Counted from the first letter of the stretch, positions 29,354 through 40,122 are shown. The stretch is DNA of 64,000 bases from Hoeflea sp. (GCF_014359905.1 NZ_JACIYP010000001.1:131758-195757); one strand, 5' to 3'. The notes: generated by a model not told the origin, from the sequence alone. Program-made: numbers and translations.

Positions 29354-30592
29354 ATGGCGTTTCTCGATCGTGTCGGATTGAATGGCGCATCCGAGGCCGA
29401 GAACCTGGCGCGACGCAATGCGCTGCTGCTGTCGGCGTCGCAGGCCTTTGGCGGCGCAGCCGCTCCGATCGCCATTTCCATGGGCGGCCTGGCGGGTTTC
29501 TATCTGCTCGGCGCTGACAAGTCTCTCGCGACTGCACCGGTGACCGGCTTCAACATCGGCGTCGCCATCGGCGCGCTTCCCGCCGCCTGGCTGATGCGCC
29601 AGATCGGACGCCGCGACGGGTTCCTGTCGGGCATGGTCATGACCGCGCTGGGCGGGATCGTTGCGGCAATCGCCCTGTTCCGGCACGAATTCTGGCTGTT
29701 CGCCTTTGGCATGGCCTTCATCGGCCTCGGCGGCTCCTTCGTGCAGCAATACCGCTTCGCCGCCGCCGACGGGTCTCCGACCAATTTCAAGGCCCAGGCC
29801 ATATCCTGGGTGCTCGCAGGCGGCGTCTTTGCAGCCATCATCGGTCCCCAGACTGTGATTTTCACGCGCGAGCTGTTTGCGCCGGTGATGTTTGCGGGCT
29901 CTTTTGTCGCCCTCGTGCCGCTCGCCCTGATCACCATGGGGATCCTGTGGTTCCTGCGCATCCCCAACGACACCCGGCCCGGCGACGCAGGACATGACGA
30001 AACGCCTGCGCGTCCCCTGTTCCAGATCATCAGCCAGCCGCGCTTCGTCACGGCGATGGTCTGCGGCGTCGGCTCCTATGCGCTGATGACCTTCATGATG
30101 ACCGGCGCGCCGCTCGCCATGGTCGGCTGCGGGTTCTCCCCAGAACTCGCCACCCTGGGCATCCAGTGGCATGTGATGGCGATGTTCGCGCCGAGCTTCT
30201 TCACCGGCAAGCTGATCGCCCGCTTCGGCCGCGACACCATCACCGCCACCGGTCTTGTCATCCTGCTCGGCTGCGCCATCGTCGCCCATATGGGGCTGGA
30301 GCTGTGGAATTTCTGGCTGGCGCTGGTTCTCCTGGGCATCGGCTGGAACTTCGGCTTCATCGGCGCCACCACCATGGTGACCTCGACCTACCGGCCGTCC
30401 GAGAAGAACAAGGTGCAGGGCTTCCACGATGTCACCCTGTTCGGCATCGTTGCCTTCTCCTCGCTGATGTCGGGCAAGGTGCTCAATGCCTGGGGCTGGG
30501 ACGCGCTCAACAGCCTGTTCTGGCCGGTTGCAGCCTTCTGCCTGCTGGTGCTCGGCGCACAGAATCTGTGGGAACGCCGCCGCTCCCTCTGA
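29354..30592 (+). CDS. MFS transporter (12 helices)
   Basis: A 412-residue inner-membrane protein with twelve hydrophobic helices and a basic central loop (residues about 205-220, PNDTRPGDAGHDETPARPLF). The MFS loop is AAWLMRQIGRRDGFLSG between helices 2 and 3. It starts five bases after nusB and may be part of the ribH-nusB transcript. Substrate unknown. Confidence 0.87.
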   Translation: MAFLDRVGLNGASEAENLARRNALLLSASQAFGGAAAPIAISMGGLAGFYLLGADKSLATAPVTGFNIGVAIGALPAAWLMRQIGRRDGFLSGMVMTALGGIVAAIALFRHEFWLFAFGMAFIGLGGSFVQQYRFAAADGSPTNFKAQAISWVLAGGVFAAIIGPQTVIFTRELFAPVMFAGSFVALVPLALITMGILWFLRIPNDTRPGDAGHDETPARPLFQIISQPRFVTAMVCGVGSYALMTFMMTGAPLAMVGCGFSPELATLGIQWHVMAMFAPSFFTGKLIARFGRDTITATGLVILLGCAIVAHMGLELWNFWLALVLLGIGWNFGFIGATTMVTSTYRPSEKNKVQGFHDVTLFGIVAFSSLMSGKVLNAWGWDALNSLFWPVAAFCLLVLGAQNLWERRRSL

Positions 30593-30638
30593 TACGCCTT
30601 TAGGCGCAAATCGCATGACCGAGTGAGGATTTCGCAGT

Positions 30639-30666
30639 GCTTATTGGGCATGCCCGGGCAATAAGC
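30639..30666. repeat. Hairpin in the MFS-hppA gap
   Basis: GCTTATTG (30639-30646) pairs with CAATAAGC (30659-30666), with GGC/GCC inside the loop. It lacks a T run, so it is not a classical terminator; it may slow or end transcription before hppA. Confidence 0.4.
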
Positions 30667-30820
30667 CCGCCTCTGCTCTTGACGTTGCCCCACCTGTATC
30701 GCAATCATCCGCCCCGAAGCGGTCGGGGGGCTCGGGCATGTGGTTTGATCTCTTTTCGCCGCGGAATGTTCTGACCGGGGGGGAATCGTCTGATTCCGGT
30801 CAAATTGGAGGGATACCAGC

Positions 30821-32974
30821 ATGACAATTCTTTTTGCTGTGATCGCCTGTGGATTGCTTTCCGTTGTCTACGCCATCTGGGCCACCAGCTCGGTCATGGC
30901 CGCCGATCAGGGCAACGCACGCATGCAGGAAATCGCCGGCTATATTCGTGAAGGCGCTCAGGCCTACCTGAACCGTCAGTACACCACCATCGCCATGGTT
31001 GGCGCAGTCGTTGTCGTCATCACCTACCTGCTGCTCGGCGCAACCGCCGCGATCGGGTTTCTGATCGGCGCCATACTCTCGGGCGCTGCCGGCTATGTCG
31101 GCATGCATGTCTCGGTCAGGGCCAATGTGCGCACGGCGCAGGCCTCGGCGGTCAATCTGGCCGGCGGCCTCGACATCGCCTTCAAGGCTGGCGCCATCAC
31201 CGGCATGCTGGTGGCTGGTCTGGCTCTGCTCGGCGTCGCGGTCTACTATTACATCCTGACCGGCCCGATGGCGCTGGCCTCCGACAGTCGTCAGGTCATC
31301 GACGCGCTTGTGGCGCTCGGCTTCGGCGCGTCGCTGATTTCGATCTTCGCGCGTCTGGGCGGCGGCATCTTCACCAAGGGCGCCGACGTTGGCGGCGACC
31401 TCGTGGGCAAGGTCGAAGCCGGTATTCCGGAAGACGATCCCCGCAACCCGGCCACCATCGCCGACAATGTCGGCGACAATGTCGGCGACTGCGCCGGCAT
31501 GGCTGCCGACCTGTTTGAAACCTACGCGGTGACCGTCGTCGCCACCATGGTTCTGGCCGCCATCTTCTTCGGCGGCACGGACATCCTGGGTTCGGCGATG
31601 CTCTATCCGCTGGCCATCTGCGGCGCGTCGATCATCACCTCGATCATCGGCACCTTCTTCGTCAAGCTCGGGCAGAACGGCTCGATCATGGGCGCGCTCT
31701 ACAAGGGTCTGATCGTCACCGGCCTGCTGTCGATCATCGGTCTTGGCGGCGCAACCTCGCTGACCATCGGCTGGGGCGAAATCGCCGTGATCGACGGCAT
31801 GTCGATCACCGGCACGAACCTGTTCATCTGCGGAATCCTGGGCCTGGTCGTCACCGCGCTCATCGTGGTGATCACGGAATACTATACCGGCACCAACAAG
31901 CGGCCGGTCAACTCGATCGCCCAGGCTTCGGTCACCGGCCACGGCACCAACGTGATCCAGGGTCTTGCCATCTCGCTGGAATCGACGGCTCTGCCGGCGA
32001 TCGTCATCGTCGGCGGCATCATTTCGACCTACCAGCTTGCCGGCCTGTTCGGCACCGGCATCGCGGTCACTGCCATGCTCGGCATCGCCGGCATGATCGT
32101 GGCGCTCGATGCCTTCGGTCCTGTCACCGACAATGCCGGCGGCATTGCCGAAATGTCGGGTCTTCCGCCGGAAGTCCGCCAGGCGACCGACGCGCTCGAC
32201 GCGGTCGGCAACACCACCAAGGCGGTGACCAAGGGCTATGCCATCGGTTCGGCCGGTCTTGGTGCGCTGGTGCTGTTTGCGGCCTACTCGAACGACCTGA
32301 AGTTCTTTGCCGCCAGGGCGGATGCCGAAGGCTCGACGCTCTATCCCTACTTCAAGGATATGGGCGAGATCTCGTTCGATCTGTCCAACCCCTATGTGGT
32401 CGCGGGCCTGATCTTCGGCGGCCTCATCCCCTACCTGTTCGGCGGCATCGCCATGACAGCCGTGGGACGGGCCGCTGGCTCGATCGTCGAAGAAGTGCGC
32501 GCCCAGTTCAAGGCCAAGCCGGGCATCATGGCCGGCACGGAAAAGCCCGACTACGGCCGCGCCGTGGACATCCTGACCAAAGCCGCGATCCGAGAAATGA
32601 TCGTGCCGTCGCTGCTGCCGGTTCTGGCGCCGCTGTTCGTCTATTTCGGCGTGCTGCTGATCTCCGGCTCCAAGGCCTCGGCCTTCGCGGCGCTCGGCGC
32701 CTCGCGGCTCGGCGTGATCGTCAACGGCCTCTTCGTCGCCATCTCGATGACCTCGGGCGGCGGCGCGTGGGACAACGCCAAGAAGTCCTTCGAGGACGGC
32801 TTCATCGACAAGGACGGCGTCAAGCACGAGAAGGGCTCGGATGCGCACAAGGCGTCCGTGACCGGCGACACTGTCGGCGATCCCTACAAGGACACCGCCG
32901 GCCCGGCCGTCAACCCGGCCATCAAGATCACCAACATCGTGGCTCTCCTGCTGCTGGCCGTGCTCGCGCACTAA
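30821..32974 (+). CDS. hppA: K+-independent H+-translocating membrane pyrophosphatase
   Basis: A 717-residue, roughly 16-helix proton pump that uses pyrophosphate hydrolysis. The substrate-site motif is [20 protein letters not shown], and the second is [20 protein letters not shown]. The segment [10 protein letters not shown] has Lys where K+-dependent enzymes have Ala, the mark of the K+-independent type. A strong terminator follows at 33005. It probably stands alone. Confidence 0.97.
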   Translation: MTILFAVIACGLLSVVYAIWATSSVMAADQGNARMQEIAGYIREGAQAYLNRQYTTIAMVGAVVVVITYLLLGATAAIGFLIGAILSGAAGYVGMHVSVRANVRTAQASAVNLAGGLDIAFKAGAITGMLVAGLALLGVAVYYYILTGPMALASDSRQVIDALVALGFGASLISIFARLGGGIFTKGADVGGDLVGKVEAGIPEDDPRNPATIADNVGDNVGDCAGMAADLFETYAVTVVATMVLAAIFFGGTDILGSAMLYPLAICGASIITSIIGTFFVKLGQNGSIMGALYKGLIVTGLLSIIGLGGATSLTIGWGEIAVIDGMSITGTNLFICGILGLVVTALIVVITEYYTGTNKRPVNSIAQASVTGHGTNVIQGLAISLESTALPAIVIVGGIISTYQLAGLFGTGIAVTAMLGIAGMIVALDAFGPVTDNAGGIAEMSGLPPEVRQATDALDAVGNTTKAVTKGYAIGSAGLGALVLFAAYSNDLKFFAARADAEGSTLYPYFKDMGEISFDLSNPYVVAGLIFGGLIPYLFGGIAMTAVGRAAGSIVEEVRAQFKAKPGIMAGTEKPDYGRAVDILTKAAIREMIVPSLLPVLAPLFVYFGVLLISGSKASAFAALGASRLGVIVNGLFVAISMTSGGGAWDNAKKSFEDGFIDKDGVKHEKGSDAHKASVTGDTVGDPYKDTAGPAVNPAIKITNIVALLLLAVLAH

Positions 32975-33004
32975 GCCCGACAGAGGGCGTCACAGCCCAC
33001 ATCG

Positions 33005-33041
33005 AAAGCCCCGCGGAGACACGTTTCCGCGGGGCTTTTTT
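33005..33041 (+). terminator. Rho-independent terminator after hppA
   Basis: AAAGCCCCGCGGA (33005-33017) pairs perfectly with TCCGCGGGGCTTT (33026-33038) around an eight-base loop, followed by a T run to 33041. It lies 30 bases after hppA. Confidence 0.9.
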
Positions 33042-33118
33042 ATTTCTGTGGTCGAGGCCTTGGTGAGGGCACCCGAGCGGGGCGTCGCAATGGTCATCGC
33101 CATCCCGGAAGGCACCGT

Positions 33119-33612
33119 TGCGTCGCTGGAACAGCGCTTCCGGCGCTTGTCTGCCACCCGGCGACAAGGTGGCTGGCGGGCGGCGAACCGCTGCCTCATC
33201 CCGAAGTCGCGTCGCGGCTGCCGCAGCCGATCAAGGCCTCTGTCGAGCCTGTCGTTTCAAGGGAATGGGATCATTCGGGCAAGGAGCGCCGTCTTTGCGG
33301 CCACGCCTGGGGGCGGCGGGACATCGCCCACGAGGCCATTCCCGATCTCGGACCGGTCGGCAAACGCCAGGAGAGCCTGCGCACGCAAATGCTTGATCGC
33401 ATCCACCTGGTGTCCGAAACCCGGCTCAAGCGCGAGAACCATGCCGACGCCGTGCTGCATGGTCTGGCTTGCCGCGCTTGCGGGAGTGGTGGTCATCGCG
33501 TTGGCCTATTGCCCGTACCCGGCAGTGCGGCACAACCTGACCCTGATCGCGATGCTCGGCGCGGTCACGGGTTTCATCGCGGTCTGTATCTTCGGCTTCT
33601 CTAATCCGCACG
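33119..33612 (+). pseudogene. Decayed membrane-protein gene (two frames)
   Basis: Two plus-strand frames carry protein-like sequence that no single ORF joins. The first (33299 to about 33470) reads AWGRRDIAHEAIPDLGPVGK, later RIHLVSETRLKRENHADAVL. The second (about 33455-33612) reads LAALAGVVVIALAYCPYP then AVRHNLTLIAMLGAVTGFIA, two clear hydrophobic helices. A frameshift near 33465 would connect them. The end resembles bestrophin-like DUF4239 proteins, but this is weak. No start or promoter was found; the left border is not defined. Confidence 0.4.
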
Positions 33613-33694
33613 GTCCGCCCGGGGCCATGGGCACCGGCACCCTCTCAGCATCTGCCCGAACAGATGGCACGGTCCTGAAGACCGAGGGCCCGGC

Positions 33695-34201
33695 TTACCC
33701 GCCGAAGATCGAACGGGCGACCGACGCGCCGGTACTTTCGGAGCTTCCTGCGCCGGCGAGCACCTGGGCCAGGAAGGACTTGTCGACACCGCCGGTGGGC
33801 GTGGTTCGAGAAATCATGTCGAAGACCCTGCCGTCCTTCAGCGTGTAGTTGGCGATCTGCTTGACCGTGCCCTCTTCATCGAAATAGACCGCCAGCACCG
33901 ACTGGTCGACCAGTTTGGGCTTGAGGAACATCGCAGCGCGTGTGCGCTTCTGCGAGACGTAGTAGAAGACTTCGTTGTCGAAGGTCGCCGTGGTGGACGG
34001 CGTGCCGAGCGACAGCAGCACCTGCTCTCGGCTCGAGCCGACCGGGGTCAGATCCAGCGCGGTCTGATCAACCACATAGCCCTGATTGAACACTTCGGTG
34101 GTGGAACAGCCAGCCAGGGCGATCGTTGAGACGACCGCAACTGCGGCGCCGAGACGCAAACGCCGTCCGGTTGCCTTGAAATCTCTCTTCGTCAACGACA
34201 T
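33695..34201 (-). CDS. bamE: Outer-membrane assembly lipoprotein, BamE/OmlA (SmpA) family
   Basis: A 168-residue lipoprotein. The lipobox LAGC lies at residues 29-32 after a basic N-terminus, and the BamE core has TPVGSSREQVLLSLGTPSTT and ATFDNEVFYYVSQ. BamE is a BAM-complex lipoprotein. The ATG at 34201 is directly after AAAGGGAG, unusually close; a TTG at 34195 would have better spacing. The longer frame to 34315 puts a basic extension before the lipobox. It is divergent from the cytochrome bc1 chaperone gene, an arrangement common in rhizobia. Confidence 0.9.
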   Translation of the reverse strand: MSLTKRDFKATGRRLRLGAAVAVVSTIALAGCSTTEVFNQGYVVDQTALDLTPVGSSREQVLLSLGTPSTTATFDNEVFYYVSQKRTRAAMFLKPKLVDQSVLAVYFDEEGTVKQIANYTLKDGRVFDMISRTTPTGGVDKSFLAQVLAGAGSSESTGASVARSIFGG

Positions 34202-34335
34202 CTCCCTTTGGCGCGTGCTTGCCCGCCGCAGCCATTGCGTTTTGCGTTTCATTCGGTAAACCAGCTTCCGCACGGATGCAACACGCCAGTCCCTCGCAGT
34301 CGCGATGATATCCAACGGCCATTGAAGGCAATTTC

Positions 34336-34890
34336 ATGATCTGGACCCTGTTCAAGAGAAAAAAAGCCAATCAGGCTCTGGTTGAGCAGCAATATGAGCG
34401 TCTTACCGGAGCTGCCCGGTCCCCGGTGTTCTATGAGGCCATGGACGTGCCCGACACGGTCATGGGTCGTTTCGAGATGATTTCGGTCCATCTGGTGCTT
34501 TATTTGCGCCGCACACAGTCTGCCGGGCCTGCGGCAAATGGCATCGCGCAGGATATTGTCGACGCGTTTTTCGAGGATGTCGACCATTCGATCCGCGAAC
34601 TGGGGGTCGGTGATCTGAGTGTGCCCAAGCGGATGAAAAAATTCGCCCGCATGTTCTATGGCCGGGCAAAATCCTATGGTGAGGCGCTCGATGACGGCGA
34701 TCGCGCCGCCCTGGCCGAGGCGCTCCGGCGCAACATCCATCCGGATCAGGCGGAGACAGCGCCCTCCATGCAGGCGCTTTCCGAGTGGATGTCCCGGACT
34801 GCACGGCAGCTCGAGGATATAGCGGACGAAACGCTGGCCGCCGGCCTGCTGGTGTTTCCGTCAGCAGAACGATTGGAGGTGAAGCCGTGA
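34336..34890 (+). CDS. Ubiquinol-cytochrome c chaperone family protein
   Basis: A 184-residue helical protein with the family signature SVHLVLYLRRTQSAG (residues about 50-65) and MKKFARMFYGRAKSYGEAL. It is related to mitochondrial Cbp3, which assists assembly of the cytochrome bc1 complex. Its stop overlaps the start of the DUF177 gene (GTGA), so the two are translationally coupled. Confidence 0.85.
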   Translation: MIWTLFKRKKANQALVEQQYERLTGAARSPVFYEAMDVPDTVMGRFEMISVHLVLYLRRTQSAGPAANGIAQDIVDAFFEDVDHSIRELGVGDLSVPKRMKKFARMFYGRAKSYGEALDDGDRAALAEALRRNIHPDQAETAPSMQALSEWMSRTARQLEDIADETLAAGLLVFPSAERLEVKP

Positions 34891-35447
34891 CGAGTTCAGT
34901 TGACGAGTTTTCCTATCCGGTTAAGGTCGGCCACATATCGGCCAACCCGTTCACGGTCCGTATCTCTGCCGATTCTGCCGATCTTGTGCGGCTTGGGGCA
35001 CAATGGGGCGTGCGCGATGTTCAGTCCTTCGAGGCCGAAGTGGTTCTCGGGCGCTGGAAACGCGATGGAGTCCGGGTGAAGGGACATGTGAGCGTCTCGA
35101 TTGTTCAGGATTGCGTGGTTACGCTCGATCCGGTCGCCCAGCTGATCGAAGAGGACTTCGAAGCCGTCTTCCTTCCCGAGAACTCGCGGCTGGCCAAAAG
35201 GGTGCAGGACGGCAGCGCGGAACTGGTGCTTGATCCCGAAGGACCTGATCTGCCGGAGACATTCACGGGCGATTCGATTGATGTCGGTGCGGTGGCAGCC
35301 GAGTTCGCGGCACTGGCGATAGACCCCTATCCCCGCAAACAGGGTGTGGATTACACCGATCGCATCGAAAGTGATCCGGCCACCGACAAAAAACCGTCAC
35401 CTTTTGCGGTTCTGCAAGGCCTGAAGCGTGATGATGCAGACAGTTAG
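34887..35447 (+). CDS. yceD: DUF177 (YceD-family) protein
   Basis: A 186-residue protein of the YceD/DUF177 family, which sits beside plsX in most bacteria and has been linked to 23S rRNA accumulation. The start is GTG after a full Shine-Dalgarno (GGAGGTG, at good spacing) and overlaps the preceding stop by four bases. The family core is GHVSVSIVQDCVVTLDPV and DPYPRKQG. In many bacteria rpmF lies between yceD and plsX; here it does not. Confidence 0.88.
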   Translation: MTSSVDEFSYPVKVGHISANPFTVRISADSADLVRLGAQWGVRDVQSFEAEVVLGRWKRDGVRVKGHVSVSIVQDCVVTLDPVAQLIEEDFEAVFLPENSRLAKRVQDGSAELVLDPEGPDLPETFTGDSIDVGAVAAEFAALAIDPYPRKQGVDYTDRIESDPATDKKPSPFAVLQGLKRDDADS

Positions 35448-35543
35448 CGACAGATGCAGCCACAAAGCGGTTGTGCCTCGTTCGAAAAAGGGTATTTTCT
35501 GCCCACAAATCCGGCCTCAAGAGCCGGGGATCAAGGACGGGGC

Positions 35544-36602
35544 GTGATACGGATAGCGGTTGATTTGATGGGGGGCGATCATGGCCCCAAAGTGGTCGTG
35601 CCCGGCGTCGCCAAGGCGTTGGAGCGTCACCCCGACATTCGCTTCACCCTGTTCGGCCTTGAAGCAGAATGCCTGTCCGTGCTTGAAAAATTTCCGGCGC
35701 TTCGCCAGGCCTCCACCTTCGTGCCCTGTGAAGTCGCCGTCAGCATGGATGACAAGCCGAGCCAGGCGCTGCGTCACGGACGCTACCGGTCGTCCATGTG
35801 GCGCTGCATCGAGGCGGTCAAGACAGGCGACGCCGATGTCTGCGTCTCCGCCGGCAACACCGGGGCGCTGATGGCGATGTCGCGGTTCTGCCTGCGCACC
35901 ATGGCCAATATCGACAGGCCCGCCATTGCGGCCATCTGGCCCACCGTGCGCGGCGAGAGCATCGTGCTGGATGTCGGCGCCACGATCGGCGCCGATGCGC
36001 AGCAGCTGATCGATTTCACCATGATGGGCGCGGCAATGGCGCGGGCGCTGTTCGAGATCGAGAGGCCAACCGTCGGGCTTCTCAACATCGGGGTCGAGGA
36101 AATCAAGGGCCAGGAAGAGGTCAAGGAGGCCGGCCGCCTGATCCGCGAAGCCGCGATGCCGAGCTTTGACTATTACGGCTTTGTTGAGGGCGATGATCTG
36201 GGCAAGGGCACTGTCGATGTCGTCGTGACCGAGGGCTTTGTCGGAAATGTCGCGCTCAAGACCGCCGAGGGCACGGCCCGGCAGATCGCGGGATATCTGC
36301 GCGCCGCGATGTCGCGGACCCTGATGGCCCGAATCGGCTATGTTTTCGCCAAGGGCGCATTTGACCAGCTGCGCGAGAAGATGGATCCGGGCAAGGTCAA
36401 TGGCGGGGTGTTTCTGGGACTCAACGGCATCGTCATCAAGAGCCATGGCGGCGCCGATGCCGAAGGCTTCGCGGCAGCGGTGGACGTCGGCTATGACATG
36501 GTGCGAAACGGCCTGAAGTCCAAGATTGAATTTGACCTTAACCTTTATCATACGCGTCGGTCAGCGATTGCGCTTCCGGTCGCCGACAGCTCTTCCAGCT
36601 AG
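35544..36602 (+). CDS. plsX: Phosphate acyltransferase PlsX
   Basis: A 352-residue enzyme that converts acyl-ACP to acyl-phosphate in phospholipid synthesis. It starts with GTG ([17 protein letters not shown] follows), preceded by AAGGA. The long frame upstream to 35454 adds 30 residues without family similarity. It is followed by fabH nine bases after its stop, the standard plsX-fabH order. Confidence 0.95.
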   Translation: MIRIAVDLMGGDHGPKVVVPGVAKALERHPDIRFTLFGLEAECLSVLEKFPALRQASTFVPCEVAVSMDDKPSQALRHGRYRSSMWRCIEAVKTGDADVCVSAGNTGALMAMSRFCLRTMANIDRPAIAAIWPTVRGESIVLDVGATIGADAQQLIDFTMMGAAMARALFEIERPTVGLLNIGVEEIKGQEEVKEAGRLIREAAMPSFDYYGFVEGDDLGKGTVDVVVTEGFVGNVALKTAEGTARQIAGYLRAAMSRTLMARIGYVFAKGAFDQLREKMDPGKVNGGVFLGLNGIVIKSHGGADAEGFAAAVDVGYDMVRNGLKSKIEFDLNLYHTRRSAIALPVADSSSS

Positions 36603-36611
36603 GATGAAAGA

Positions 36612-37583
36612 ATGATCCGCTCAGTTGTACGTGGTTTCGGGGCTCATCTCCCCGAGCGCATCGTGAAAAACCGTGATCTGGAAGGTGTGGTCGAAACCAG
36701 CGACGACTGGATCGTCCAGCGCACCGGCATCCGCCAGCGCCATATCGCCGGAGAGGGCGAAACAACCGCCTCGCTGGGCGAGATGGCCGCGCGCCAGGCC
36801 CTTGATCGCGCCAGCATGACCCCGGCCGATATCGATCTGATCATCTGCGCCACTTCGACGCCGGACAACACGTTTCCCGCCACCGCGGTCAACATTCAAA
36901 ACCGCCTCGGCATGCACCACGGCGCGGCATTCGATCTTCAGGCCGTCTGCTCGGGCTTTGTCTTCGCCATAACGACGGCAGACAGCTACATCAAGACCGG
37001 CCTTGCCCGCCGGGTGCTGGTGATTGGATCCGAGACCTTTTCGCGCATTCTCGATTGGACCGACCGGTCCACCTGCGTGCTGTTCGGCGACGGCGCGGGC
37101 GCGGTCGTGCTTGAGGCGGTCGAAGGCGAGGGCACCATGGCTGACCGCGGCATTCTGACGGCGCATTTGCGCTCGGATGGCGCCCATCGCGAAAAGCTCT
37201 ATGTGGATGGCGGACCTTCCACCACCGGTACGGTGGGGCACCTTCGCATGGAAGGCCGTGAAGTCTTCAAGCATGCCGTCGGCATGATCACCGATGTGAT
37301 CGAGGCGGCCTATGCCGCTACCGGGCTGGGATCGGCGGACATTGACTGGTTCGTTCCCCACCAGGCCAACAAGCGGATCATCGATGCCTCCGCGCGCAAG
37401 CTGGGCATAGATGACGCCAAGGTGGTCATCACCGTGGATCACCACGGTAACACCTCCGCCGCATCGATCCCGCTGGCGCTTGCCGAAGCTGCGGGCGACG
37501 GCAGAATCAAGCAAGGTGACCTCGTATTGCTTGAGGCCATGGGCGGCGGCTTCACCTGGGGTTCCGTGCTTCTGCGCTGGTGA
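36612..37583 (+). CDS. fabH: Beta-ketoacyl-ACP synthase III
   Basis: A 323-residue initiator of type II fatty acid synthesis, condensing acetyl-CoA with malonyl-ACP. The triad is present: Cys113 (AVCSGF), His250 ([11 protein letters not shown]) and Asn280 ([10 protein letters not shown]). It lies between plsX and ihfA. Confidence 0.97.
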   Translation: MIRSVVRGFGAHLPERIVKNRDLEGVVETSDDWIVQRTGIRQRHIAGEGETTASLGEMAARQALDRASMTPADIDLIICATSTPDNTFPATAVNIQNRLGMHHGAAFDLQAVCSGFVFAITTADSYIKTGLARRVLVIGSETFSRILDWTDRSTCVLFGDGAGAVVLEAVEGEGTMADRGILTAHLRSDGAHREKLYVDGGPSTTGTVGHLRMEGREVFKHAVGMITDVIEAAYAATGLGSADIDWFVPHQANKRIIDASARKLGIDDAKVVITVDHHGNTSAASIPLALAEAAGDGRIKQGDLVLLEAMGGGFTWGSVLLRW

Positions 37584-37751
37584 CCGTCTGCTTCGGGTAA
37601 CGAAGAATTAACCCATGCACGACGGGTTTTGGCCAATTGCGGGGCAATACACGCCCATGCGATGGAGTTGCTTGACCTTGAGCGGCATGATCCATAAGTT
37701 AATTAAATTGTTTTAGGGGCGGCGGGGAGCTGACCAGTCTGGTTGGGAAAT

Positions 37752-38081
37752 ATGAGCGGCAAAACGATCACCAGGGCTGATCTCGCTGAAGCGGTATTCC
37801 GCAAGGTGGGACTGTCGAGAACCGAATCCGCCGAACTGGTTGAAATGGTCATCGATGAGGTCTGCGGCGCCATTGTTCGCGGCGATAGCGTCAAGCTCTC
37901 TTCATTCGCGACATTTCAGGTTCGTGACAAGAAAGAGCGGATCGGACGCAATCCCAAGACTGGTGAAGAAGTGCCGATCAGCCCGCGCCGGGTGATGACT
38001 TTCAAGGCTTCCAACGTGCTCAAAAGCCGTGTTCTCAAGGGGCATCTTAACCGCAAGGTGAAGAGCAAAGACAAGCCCTGA
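37752..38081 (+). CDS. ihfA: Integration host factor alpha subunit
   Basis: A 109-residue DNA-bending protein of the HU/IHF family. It has the N-terminal helices [18 protein letters not shown] and the IHF arm motif [20 protein letters not shown]. The C-terminal extension ([10 protein letters not shown]) is typical of rhizobia. It follows fabH by 168 bp and begins after a GGGAAAT, so its Shine-Dalgarno is weak. It may also act in integration of the element at 43.9 kb. Confidence 0.95.
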   Translation: MSGKTITRADLAEAVFRKVGLSRTESAELVEMVIDEVCGAIVRGDSVKLSSFATFQVRDKKERIGRNPKTGEEVPISPRRVMTFKASNVLKSRVLKGHLNRKVKSKDKP

Positions 38082-38088
38082 TCCACAA

Positions 38089-38110
38089 GCCCGGCTCGAG
38101 CGAGCCGGGC
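38089..38110. repeat. Perfect palindrome after ihfA
   Basis: GCCCGGCTCG-AG-CGAGCCGGGC begins eight bases after the ihfA stop. It lacks a following T run, so it is a terminator-like hairpin rather than a clear Rho-independent terminator. Confidence 0.5.
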
Positions 38111-38340
38111 GGATCCCGTGGAAAACGACGTCAGCGGCTGCAATTGCCTTGCGCCGCACTTGATAATTTGACTGCAAACCTTTGAAATGGAACTGGCTTC
38201 AGCGGCTGGGACGCGATTCGCCGGCGCTTTGACGCTGGCGGTTGCTCGTTTCGAGCGAGATGGCGCCCGAATTATCAAGGGACTGCGTCCGCTGTGCGCC
38301 AGACCCGAGGTGCAAGCGCTGACATGATCGGAGTGGCACA

Positions 38341-38892
38341 ATGGACAAGAGCCCTGACGCGTTCCGGACAATCTCGGAGGTGGCCGACGACCTAGACCTG
38401 CCGCAACACGTGCTGCGGTTTTGGGAAACCCGTTTCACCCAGATCAAGCCGATGAAACGCGGCGGCGGACGGCGCTATTACCGGCCCGATGATGTCGATC
38501 TGCTCAAGGGCATCCGCAATCTTCTCTACGATCAGGGCTACACGATCAAGGGCGTGCAGAAGCTCCTCAAGCAGAACGGCAACAAGTTCGTCATTGCCGT
38601 CGGCGCCGGAGACATGGCTGCGGTCGAGGCCCTGTCGGCCAGCATGGCCGAAGACAGCAAGCCGGCGCCGCAAGCTGCCGCTGCCGACGATGATCAATTG
38701 GTGGGCAAAGCCAGGCGGCCGACCACGCGTCGCTTCTTCGGGCTTGGCGGCGAGGCCGGAAAACCTGACCAAGAAGCAGCCGGTGCAGCGGGATCGGCTG
38801 CCGGCGGGCTGTCGCGCGACGACCGCGCGCTTCTTCAGGAAGCGCTCTACGATCTCCTGGAATGCAAGCGCCTGCTTGATCAGGTTCGCTGA
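38341..38892 (+). CDS. MerR-family transcriptional regulator
   Basis: A 183-residue regulator. The N-terminal winged helix reads [20 protein letters not shown] and [20 protein letters not shown], then RPDDVDLL. The C-terminal half is Ala/Gly-rich and ends in a helix ([20 protein letters not shown]). No metal-binding cysteines are seen. The plsX-fabH-ihfA-merR order is conserved in rhizobia; its targets are unknown. Confidence 0.88.
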   Translation: MDKSPDAFRTISEVADDLDLPQHVLRFWETRFTQIKPMKRGGGRRYYRPDDVDLLKGIRNLLYDQGYTIKGVQKLLKQNGNKFVIAVGAGDMAAVEALSASMAEDSKPAPQAAAADDDQLVGKARRPTTRRFFGLGGEAGKPDQEAAGAAGSAAGGLSRDDRALLQEALYDLLECKRLLDQVR

Positions 38893-38926
38893 TCCAGATC
38901 AGGTCTCCTGATGCCGATCAGGGATT

Positions 38927-39127
38927 TCAGTTGAGCAGCGACTGGCGCACCTGGCGGGCCTCTTCCAGCGCCGCTTCGAGGTGCACTTCCACCCCGACCA
39001 GCCGTTTCTCGCGAGCGAGCGCAAGCGCCATGTCCAGCTGCATTATCACCATGGCAAGGCGGTCGAGTTCGTCCTGCGTTTCCAGCGTGACGATCTCGGG
39101 ACAGGGGCGGGGGCGGCGCGTTGTCAT
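38927..39127 (-). CDS. Small hypothetical protein (66 aa) coupled to vtlR-like gene
   Basis: A 66-codon ORF starting MTTRRPRPCPEIVTLETQDE with a helical middle and an alternating acidic/basic C-terminus. Its ATG overlaps the stop of the LysR gene at 39124 by four bases (ATGA), so it is translationally coupled to it. No domain recognised. The helices and Glu/Leu spacing suggest a dimeric coiled coil. Confidence 0.7.
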   Translation of the reverse strand: MTTRRPRPCPEIVTLETQDELDRLAMVIMQLDMALALAREKRLVGVEVHLEAALEEARQVRQSLLN

Positions 39128-40122
39128 GAGCGTGCTGTGAACCCCTCGAAATAGGACTTGAGATCCTGGCGCGAAAATTGCGCCTCGATCTCCTCCGGTG
39201 ACAGTGAATCGGGCCCGAACCACGGGAACTTCCGCTCGTCAAAGCTCTCGGTGAGAAAATCGATAAATCCCCTGTGACGGGTGCTCTTGGCCACTTCCGG
39301 GTGCGTGGCGAGCCAGATCTCGACACGGAAATCGAAACCCAGGTCGATATGCTCGACATTACCGCCGATCGACCGGGCGTAGCTCGGCATCAGCCCGATA
39401 CCGGCGCCCTTGGCGATCGCCCAGTAATGCGCCGAGGAGAAGTTGGTCTTCATCCGCACCATGCGGTCTGCAATCTGGGCACCGAAGATCTTGTCGAGTT
39501 CATAGCCTCGAAGCTGATCGGTCTGCTGTTCGACAACGCGGTGATTGACCATGTCCGCAACACTTTTTGGCCGGCCGAATTTCTCCAGGTAGCTGGTGCT
39601 GGCAAACGGCTTGAGATGCAGATAGCCGAGCCGCTTGACCTTGAGCTCGGGCCTGTTCGGTTTTTCGAGCTGCACCGAAATGTCGGCTTCCATGCGCAGG
39701 ACATCGACCGAGCGCATGGCGCATTGCAGCTCAATCCTGTTCTGGCCGCCGGTGTCGTTGATGTAGTCGACGATGCGCGGCGTCAGCCAGAAACTGCCCA
39801 GGCCTTCGGTGATGGCAAGGCGGATCGGGCCGCTGGCCTCGCGTTCAGCGAGCGCTGCGACACGCCACATGTCCGAGACGGAGTTTTCCACTTCCCGTGC
39901 GGCAAGAACGACCCGCCGTCCTTCATCGGTCAGCCGCGCGCCTTCGGATTCGCGAAACAGCAGCGGGTAGCCAAGCTGATCTTCCAGCCGGGAGATCGTG
40001 CGCCGCGCCGTATTGACGGAAATGCCCAGTTCCTCGGCCGCCTTGCGAAAGCTCAGGAGCCTTGCGACAGCGAGGAAAACACGAATGCTGTTCCAATCGG
40101 CGTTGCGCCACTGGTGTTCCAT
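39124..40122 (-). CDS. LysR-family regulator, VtlR/LsrB-like
   Basis: A 332-residue regulator. The N-terminus DWNSIRVFLAVARLLSFRKA with AEELGISVNTARRTISRLED, and effector-domain motifs such as SSAHYWAIAKGAGIGLMPSY, resemble VtlR (Brucella, Agrobacterium) and LsrB (Sinorhizobium), which control small proteins, sRNAs and stress and host-interaction genes. The assignment is from memory, so no symbol is given. It is coupled to the 66-aa gene and divergent from the GNAT gene across 86 bp. Confidence 0.8.
   Translation of the reverse strand: MEHQWRNADWNSIRVFLAVARLLSFRKAAEELGISVNTARRTISRLEDQLGYPLLFRESEGARLTDEGRRVVLAAREVENSVSDMWRVAALAEREASGPIRLAITEGLGSFWLTPRIVDYINDTGGQNRIELQCAMRSVDVLRMEADISVQLEKPNRPELKVKRLGYLHLKPFASTSYLEKFGRPKSVADMVNHRVVEQQTDQLRGYELDKIFGAQIADRMVRMKTNFSSAHYWAIAKGAGIGLMPSYARSIGGNVEHIDLGFDFRVEIWLATHPEVAKSTRHRGFIDFLTESFDERKFPWFGPDSLSPEEIEAQFSRQDLKSYFEGFTARS

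Noticed and set aside
30800-32971. 723-codon minus-strand ORF antisense to hppA
   Set aside because: Mirror of the complete pyrophosphatase gene; its Asp/His/Arg/Gly-rich composition is typical of shadow frames.
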